The notes beneath the pieces were generated by a model that saw only the letters and a list, made by a program, of their open reading frames with translations, made no database searches and was not told where the DNA came from. From Strigamia acuminata (taxonomy: Eukaryota > Arthropoda > Chilopoda > Geophilomorpha > Linotaeniidae): 64,000 nucleotides of DNA. Both the position numbers and the translations under genes were made by a program. Location: contig OX442314.1 in the NCBI GenBank assembly GCA_949358305.1, positions 5,273,087 through 5,337,086 on the forward strand, written 5' to 3'. Below are positions 39,001-48,000 of this stretch, in pieces (the first letter of the stretch is position 1; each line of letters opens with the position of its first letter).

Positions 39001-42000
39001 CCCGGAACCCCCACGTTACAGGAGGAACCGGCCAAAAAAGAATCAACGGCGAAGCCATTTGTTATTCCAAAGATAAAAGCGGATGATTTCGCCAGAAATA
39101 ATCCGCCAATTGCAAAAAACCAGCCAAGTACCAGTAAACCGCGAAAGGTGGAAATTGTGTACAACCGAGTCAAGTCGCCCGAACGAAGAAGGAAATCCCC
39201 ACCAATGGAAGCTAAACGCCGCCGAAATCCGGAAGACGCTACACCTTCCTCTTGTAATGGCCAAGAGCGTCCAAAAAGAGAATACGTTAGATTTAACGAT
39301 TCACCAGACCGAGACCGGGAAAAAAGGTCGTATTCCTCCTACCGAAGGTCCGACCGACCTAGGAATAGGTCAAATACCAGCGCATGGTCAGAGCGCCAAA
39401 AGTTGGCAAATAAAGTTCGTCAGATCCAGAAAAGACGAGAACAGTGTAAACAAGATAAAGAGAACGGAAAACCACATGATGATATGGTACTCTCGAAGGA
39501 CGAAGTGCCATGTCCTTTTTGTTCCGCCGTCGGGTGGGTCTCGGGATCGGGAACCGGAGGCCACCTGGCGCAATGTTCCAATTGCGAGGGCACAAAGAAG
39601 CGGCCCAAAGGCCAACCTTGGCGCCCCAGCTTTCTGCCGTTTGTGGTCATGGGAATTCACCCTCCCCCGGCCAGGTTGTGGGCAACTTGCCCGGAGTGTA
39701 AAATTGTCCTCTCCAGTGACGGAAGATCGCCGTACATCAGCCCGGAGTTCTTGAACGCCATAACCACTCCACTAGGAAGGGAAATGCAAGATCTGAGAAT
39801 TCCGCCAGAAGCTCTAGAGAGTTCCCGAAAACCACAGAGTACGACAGTCATCGATAAAGGATGTCAAACGGTATCCAAGGAGAACGAAAAAGAAGCCGAA
39901 AATGAACTTCTTGTGGAACCCTTTTTCCCTCCACCAGGAGCGAAAATAGCGCATCTATTCGAATACGAGGTGAGCTACTATTTTCCGACGCTTTTTAGAA
40001 TTGCCGAGAAAATCACGGAACAAATGCGCTCAGACTCTACCGATCCCTCGAATATCAATTATGCTGTCCATGTGATGAAATTGATATTTAACGCCAATCG
40101 AGGCGAATCTTTTGCTGTGCTGGAGCACATATGGACACTGTTAATTGACAGAGTCAACACCGACGGAAAAGGATTAATAAACCCTTCATGGTTCTACGGA
40201 CTCCCCTGCATTGCGGAGATATACGACGCTTCGAAGAAGGCTATTGAAGAAAGTTATGAGTTAGTTGAGAAGACTCCAGAATATGAACCAAGGTCTCCGG
40301 AGTACGCGCCGAAATCTCCACCCGCAGAAGATATAGGTGAAGAACCCAATTTCGTCATCGACCGAAGACCAGCGGAATTTCTTCCCCTAGAAAAGTCCGA
40401 AGTCGGTGAGTCCAGTGAGACTCTTAAGAAAGAGAGTGAAGGATCGGAGTCTGATGAAGAAGAAGTCAAGTGACTCGCGGAGTTAATTTTCGAATTTAAT
40501 AGAATTTAAGGAAAAAATGTTAGAATTAACGAAAAACTCAAAAGTATTCTGTTTAGTATTTAATAAGCGGTTGTGATATGCAAAAGTCATGTTATTTTTA
40601 AAAAAAGGAAAATCGAGAGATAATCCTATAAATCAAAAGAAATCTTTTAATAATTGTTAAGCTAAAAAGAAATAATTTACCAAAAAAATTATGTTAAGAT
40701 TCCCGTTATTTGAAATAATAATTGTGTGAAGAAATGAGGCTAAGTGTTGTAAAGTTCCAAGTTTGTTTTATTGTAACCAAATAATATTTTATTCTTGATA
40801 ATTCATTAAAAAAGAATTGTTGCGCACATCAGAAATATGAAATTTATTTTGAGTCACCCGCATACGCACTCAGCTGTTCGGGATGAAAAAAGTCCTGTTT
40901 TGAGATATTAATAAAATCATTTCGCAAGAATAACATAAACTTATGAATAAAATTTATAAGTTGAGTAATTAAGGGGGATGTATGACGGTTTATAAGTGCT
41001 ATTTATTAATAACACGGCCGAATTTTAAGTGTTTTTTGCGAAACCCGCATTTGTCAATGCTCCGAGTCGCCACTAGATGGCGCGATTATAATTCAGCGGT
41101 AAATTCGAATTGCGAGTTAAGAAAACTGGTAAATAAATATAAGAATATATTTATTTATATGAAACGACACTTTATTAGGATTAATATAAATATATATTAA
41201 TAATTATTGTTCACACTAAGTGATGGGAATCTCTAGTTCAGCAGAAATGGAGATTTGATAATCCATCGATCAACCGATCGATGTGATTGGTGGATCCATT
41301 TCCGGTCCTGGGTATCCAGTTCCGGTTGTGGTGGGAATTAGCATATTGCTCCTCCGTATCCACTTCCGGCGATACGGGATTGGAGGGATTCGTGGAACCC
41401 ATGTTCCAATTGGTTGATTGGATTAATCTCTAATCCAGTCAGGTTATATAAACCCAAACAACCGGCCATCCGGCGGCTCTGTTTGATTATTTCTGTTTGG
41501 TATTATTACTTAAGAAATATGATTCGTTGTCCATTAAAAAACCTTTTGGTTCTTTGTTGATTTATTCACAAAGAACCGCGGCATGATTCTACCGAATCAT
41601 GCAACCACCGGCAATTGAAGCCGACGTATTGGATTGTTATGTTGCATACATGTTTCAAGTTACGGTCTCGCCGAGGAGAACCTGCCTTCTGTGCAATTCA
41701 GTATCCTCCGGGCAGGATTAAGTGGTCATTTTCGGTATGAACGCATCTCGTAACCGCAAGTAAGCACCGGAACTGTTGAGAGTTGGTTCCTTCACCTGTT
41801 GGTGCAAAAGCAGTCTGTTTCACAGTAACCACGAGTAGCACCAAGTGTTTGGCAAGCTGATTCTCATGGTATTTGGTGCCAAAGCAGTCGTTTTGTTATT
41901 AGTACCGCGAAGGGCTAAACTGCTGTGCGGAGCCGCGAGCTATCGACTCCTGTGTACGTGATACCGTCAATCGCTAGACGAACGACCGTGTTGCGGCGCA

Positions 42001-45000
42001 GGGGACGCTTGATACCGTTCTGCATGGCAAGGCGTTTTCTATCGATGGCAATTGTGTGTTGCGACGGGAAGTCTAACATTTATCCTTTACGTTTATAACA
42101 GAACAATATTAACTTGGCCACAAGTTAATTAATCAAAGTCAGGAAGACTTAAAAAACAAGAATACATTGAACTCAATGTGACAAATAAGTTGACGACAAC
42201 TTATCGATGAAATATCCAGTAGAAAAACTCACAACACTTATGAATTAAATATAATTCATAATTGGAATATTGATAAGTAAATGAATACATTTACTTACAC
42301 CAATATCCTCCCAAAGTTGTGGCGGTGCAGACAAAGTCAACCGCAATGCTCAGATCATTCGATTTATCGACGTGCGATAATATTACACAGCGAACCAAGG
42401 AACCAGCGAAGCCGTATCGGACTCCAGGACACAGCCATCCGGCTTAGATGACATCTATAATCAGGTCGAGCGATGGGGAAACCGCTCCCATCTCCCAGAC
42501 CCGTAATGATATTATTTTAGGGCCAGTTGGCCAATTCTTTGTATAGTTTAATAGTTGATTTAACTTGCCAAATGTCGGCATTAGTCCTATGTATAATTTA
42601 GCTCATTTCATATTGTTTGCCAACAATAAACTGTCTTGTATTTATCTCGTATTGTATTCACTGTTTATTTATTGCGATCTCTTCCCGGTACCATTGTTAA
42701 ATGGGAGTTGTGGTCGTCACCGTCACAAGATTTAATTGTTGTAAATTATCATTTGTTTGACGTTTTATCCAAGTTTGTAATGTTTGCGACACGTTATGCG
42801 CGTGTCATTCTATTATTGTAAAAACTTTTTCTGAAGAGTAAAGACGTGTTTTTCTGTTCCGTTAACGTGTGATCTTTTAATTCGATTTGGACATTCGAAA
42901 TACAACACATTCTTCAACGTGCTGAAAATGTTTCGAACGTTAGTCCTCGCGGCTTCCCTTTGTCTTCGGTTCTTCTCCAAATCTGCCATTGCAATCGATT
43001 TTCCTTGGTTTTCTTTTAAAAAGTCCCGGGTTTCGGCACCATATGTTGCGGCTGCAACTCGAATTGTAATATTGGACAAATAAAAGTTACTTTGAATTCT
43101 CGATGTTTCTGAAATTGGGCTGATTCTTGAAGATGACAAATAAAGCACACGTTCACACGGATTTACATTTGACAGTAATTAATTTATTCAAAAACGGAAA
43201 TAGGTAATGTTCTATTCCCTACCCTTAACTGTAACAATAAATCATCCCAGTACAGAGTGGGTCACCGAAGTGACCCTCTGGTGGCCAAACATGGCGCCAC
43301 CTACAATTCCCCCTAAATGTTGACTTCTACAGGAACTCCAGTTTCCACATAGATGCAATTGCTCAGGAAATATTTGGAGAGGACAAGACTTTTAGAACAC
43401 TCTGTATATTGTTTAATTTGTTACCATAATTTCTCTAAGCATAACTTCATTTATCCATCCATAGATTAACGCCAATGGTTCCAGGATGTTAACTTCCTCT
43501 TCTTTATTATTCAGGAATAACTGAATAATATAAGATAATTAAAAATTATTTGCTAGCATATTGGATCACTTCCTGTAATTGATGAGTAATTTCAGACAAA
43601 TCAGTCACAATTCATTTGAGTACACCTAGGTTGGGCCACCTATAACCGGTACTATACAGCCTATTGTACTGGTTATAAGTGGCCCAAATAAAACAGGCCC
43701 AACAATAGTAATCCTCCTCATACTTGTAACGAGCTAGAATATTCTTGTTATTAAACAAATAATATTCCTTAACGTTGATGCCGCGACGGGACTTATCCTA
43801 CATCTACAAAAACTAATTCTACTAAAATACTTAACTAATTCAATCTTTAAGCTGTGGGAGAAATATTCAATAAATATCAAATATTTCTCAAAACAAATAC
43901 AATTAGATTTATTCTATTTTGGTGAATAAACTCAATTAAACTTACAAAAAGAAGATAAAATACATATTAAAATTACGAAGAAAAGATAAAATACATATTA
44001 AAATTACGAAGAAAAGATAAAATACATATTAAAATTATAAGAAAAGATAGTGAAAGAAGAAATAATACGAAAATGGCGTTGTTCACGATAACTTGTCGCT
44101 TGACGACGAAATGGCGGCGATGGGTTGGTGCTCGCTCTTGAATCTCGTTCTTCACTCGACGCTCGATCCGAATCTCGAAACAGCGTCGTCCCTCGCTCGA
44201 CGACAAGGACGACAATTTTAACGAAAACAACAACGACTTTGACGAAAAAAGCGAAATAAATCGAGATGCGAGTCCAGACGAATTTGATGCAAGTCCAGAC
44301 GATACAAATCGAGGGAATTGGATGCGCAACCGAACAAACTTGACGTAAACAACAAATTGGACGAACTCTTGCCGTACAGAGAAGCGCGACACAAGAAATT
44401 CAAGAACGAAGAGGAGAACGATGGAGATGGAGCCGAAGGAGACAGGACGAATACCAAAGCATTTAACACAAATCTTAGTGCAAAATTGGAAGAGAAAATT
44501 GATACGGGATCGAACGGCGATGGAGGGATGAGAAACAGACAACTAGGGAACAGAAGTCGAGGGAGGAATAAAATGACGAGCAGCGATACGACAAAGACGC
44601 GAACGAAAGAGAAGGAAATGGCTGTGATTCGATCCACGAGAGGCGTAGAGGCAGGGCCGTCTTTACAGTTCTCAGCGCCCTGGGCTAATAAAACTCAGGC
44701 GCCCCTTGCCCAGCACTTTTCTGTGCCCGACGCCCTTCTGTGCCCATCGAGCCCCTGTGCCCGGCGCCCCCCTGTGCCCCGGCGCCCCTGGGCTGCAGCC
44801 CAGTTAGCCAATGGTAAAGGTGGGCCTGCATAGAGGATCGAGAGACGGACCACGAGGATAACACGAGTTACGAGGATAATACGAGATATGAGAAAAGCGA
44901 TAGAAGTGATACGAAATACAACGAGTGCTGGACTGGCCTGTCGGGCTACCGGGAGTTTCCTGGTGGCCCGTGGCCTCTGTGCTTTGTCGCGGCCCTCTGT

Positions 45001-48000
45001 GGCCTGTCCCGACTTCATTAATTGTGGCCCGGACACCCAGCATTCCCGGCAATAAATTTGTTCCCCGTCCAGCCCTGAATATAACAAAGACGACGAGAGC
45101 AATGCGAAATACGAGAACGATGCAAACTTGAGGGAAGACAACCCAAATCGTGAGTTGAAAAACGCACGAAGAGGAGCGATTCGAAATTGGCGCGCGAGAC
45201 TCAAACCAACTAGACGGAAGAAATAAGCGTTCGATACAATGTCGGGAACAGAGGACGAAGTGTCGGCTAGGGCGCCGACATTTAGTCTAATGACCGAGTG
45301 TGGAGTTTGTCGAGTTCGAGACAGACGTGTTACGTCGCCAGAGGGCGCTTGGACGTAACAAGCGCATTATCAAAACGTCCGATAGACGTTTATTGGCAAC
45401 AGTCAATAGGAGCAAGCGATTGTTGTATTTAAACCAGTTGAATTGAAATAAAGAATCACTTTGATTTGAACTGAACATGCGTGTGTGTCGCAGACGAGCG
45501 GATCTGCCATTTTATTTCGAAGTCAGCTAACAATTAGTTTTGATAGTTTACATTACCTTCATATCATGGTGGCATACGTCTGAAGGTTGTAAGAATTCAA
45601 ATGCAAACGCCAGATCAACTATAAGGTTATGTGTTTTTTCTGGAAAACATTGGAAAGATCACAGTCAATTTTCATAAGTTTCAGCTACTGTATGTCTAGA
45701 GTGCAATTTTAATTAACTTACAGTCAAAACTCTTTATATCGAATCGCGATACAAAGAATACCTAAAAATGGCTGGTTTGGTTGACTGGCCATAGAACACC
45801 ATGTTAAAAAATTTCGATATAACCAATTCTCGTTATAATGAATCGATTTTTCGGGTCTCTTGCGATTCGTTATAAAGAGTTTTGACTGTAAGCTTATAGT
45901 CAAGTAACTGCTGTAGTTGTAAGAAAAGTTGAAGGTGTATGACGGCATAAAGCTGAAGGCATAAAGCTGAAGGCATAATACCAAAGGGATGTTGAAATCA
46001 TTTAGTGTGAATGTGCTGTAACTATTGGGTGGCCCACATAAAACCGGCACGACAATATGTAAGAATGCCAAAACAATGTGTCAGTAACAGCTCACAACTG
46101 CTCTCTGTTCTGCCCTTTTTATTGCTCACTGCTTAATGATATACAGGTATACCATTCAAATCTCATGTTTACTATTGCATCTGAGCATAGATCTTGCAAT
46201 CCTCAAAAACTCTGTAACTATTGTTTATTGTGTTATCCAATTTTGAAATTTATACTTTTAATCTAATTCTGTTTTAAATCTTATTTTCTTTGTCAAATCT
46301 CACAGCCTCCCCTTCTTAAATAGAAATTTAAAATTTTTTTCTGAGTTATCTGAGTTTGCAAAATCTAGCATTTAATGTAATACTAACAACATTCCATAAT
46401 TTATACAATAAAATTTCAATTGTAAGTTTTTATTTTAACAGTACTTGTAGGTGCATTCAATATCGATAAGGAGAAGTGACTTCTCTTTAAGTTGATTAAA
46501 TAAGTCATTTGAAAGAAGTGACTTATGTTTGAACGCGCTTATTATTTTACCTAAGTGTTTGGCTTCTATCCAGCAGTGTTGGGCACGGTACAGTAACGGT
46601 ACCGGCAGTACAGTAACGCCGGTACCGTTACTATACCGGAGGCCTGTACCGCGGTACTTTTTAAGAAAGCATCATGTACCGTTACTGGTACCGCGTTACT
46701 TTTTATGGGAACAGCAAGTACCGGGTACTTTCGCCGCCATGCAGTACCGGTACCGGGATTTTGCGGTACGCGAGAAAACACGAGATTCTCGTGTTTTCTC
46801 CCGTTTTCCACGATAATAAAGTTAAAAAGTGTATGTTTTGCTGCAAATTCAATACCCCGGATTGGCTACTACAACAAGCATGCGTAATCCAAATAAACAG
46901 TCGTTTGAATTTTAATGAAAATTGGAAATTTAAAATTAGACTCATTCAAATTGAGTGCGCAAAGTAAAGTGCGGCGACGCCGAAGCCTGCCCGTCTCACA
47001 CGAGATACGCGAGTAATAATTCCCGGCGTATTGAATTTGCAGCAAAACATACACTTTTTAAGTTTATTATCGTGGAAAACGGGAGAACGAGAATCTCGTG
47101 TTTTCTCGCGTTTTCTCGAGTACCGCGAGATGTACCGCAAAATCCCGGTATCGCTACTGTACCGGGACCGCGGTACTTTTTTAGGACGCAGCAAGTACCG
47201 CGTACCGGTACCGCGTTACTCTTGGCGGACGCAGCAAGTACCGCGTACCGGTACCGCGTTACATTTCTCCTTTGGCGCAAGTACCGGTAACGGTACCGCG
47301 GTACGTGTTGGAAGTACCGTGCCCAACACTGCTATCCAGTTGTGACGAGTTCTGAGCATGCTCAGAACAAGTATTGCAAATGGCTGCCAAACCAAGATGC
47401 AAAAGATCAACGCAATGTGGCCTAAAACAAAAAAAATATGTGCTCAAAAATTCTAAAAACCACATGCATCTCTTTTTCTTGTGTTAATTAGAAGTTCATG
47501 GAAGTTTTAAAATTTTAGAGCACACATTTTTTTTGTTTTAGGCAACATTGCGATGAGCGAATTAGATCGGAAAAGAATGCGGCCAAAAAGGTCTAATTAC
47601 ATTTCTAATGGCGAAATGGAAGAAATTATAAATTATAAATTATAAATAATAGTGAGTTTGCGGTTGCCAATTGTTCCTTATAATTATCAGTTACAAGCTC
47701 ATAATTATAAAAATGGACTTATAACATAACGTAACTCCTCAACTTTTACACTATTTTGTAAAATAAGGGAGCCAATCAGATCGCTTAACACTATTGGAAG
47801 CTCCTCTCACTATTGCAAATGGCGCTGATGGTGCTAATGGAAATTCAAAATGGCTGCCTGACCTGTTTCAACATTCAGCCTCAATCACAATTTCTTTCTG
47901 CCATCGAAGGATATAAACAACTAAAATCATTCCAGGTAAGCAAATAAATAAACTGGAAGACAATTTCATGTATGAAAACTGTCAAATTAGTAAAACTACA

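Larger units (their letters stand above)
25994..42727 (+). mobile_element. Gypsy (Ty3) LTR retrotransposon with three ORFs and internal duplication
   Basis: Bounded by 1747-bp LTRs at a constant offset of 14987 bp and by AGAT duplications (25990-25993, 42728-42731). The length is 16.7 kb, or 13.9 kb without the internal duplication. Order: LTR, tRNA-Gln-type primer site, 0.8-kb leader, gag, pol, spacer, second pol end, spacer, ORF3, polypurine tract, LTR. The LTRs looked identical in every stretch compared. All frames are open, so this is the youngest layer of the nest. Confidence 0.95.
21482..42907 (+). mobile_element. Copia LTR retrotransposon, split by a Gypsy element
   Basis: Flanked by perfect CATTC duplications (21477-21481, 42908-42912) within BEL/Pao gag. 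LTRs are 184 bp; the 3' copy is cut after 8 bp by the Gypsy insertion. Without the Gypsy the element is about 4.7 kb. The two LTRs look identical by eye. It carries one intact gag-pol frame, so it was young when the Gypsy landed in it. Confidence 0.95.
12852..43349 (-). mobile_element. BEL/Pao LTR retrotransposon, split by nested elements
   Basis: Two 306-bp LTRs in the same orientation (12852-13157 and 43044-43349) are flanked by TAGAT duplications (12847-12851, 43350-43354). The primer site (43024-43041) and the G-rich polypurine tract next to 13158 show that it reads leftward. Removing the Copia insertion (21.4 kb) and the mariner insertion (2.9 kb) leaves about 6.2 kb, the usual family size. 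The LTRs differ at about four positions by eye. Coding parts run in the order gag, protease, RT, RNase H, integrase, all on the minus strand, with several stops and frame breaks, so the element is dead. Confidence 0.92.
44051..45260. other. Degenerate element interior, unidentified
   Basis: Charged low-complexity open stretches (Asn/Asp/Lys/Arg-rich on the plus strand, 44318-44650) are interrupted by two small hAT-type MITEs. No domain is recognised. Because an LTR follows at 45261, preceded by purine-rich AACAGAGGACGAAG, this may be the decayed interior of an LTR element whose 5' LTR is lost. Confidence 0.35.
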
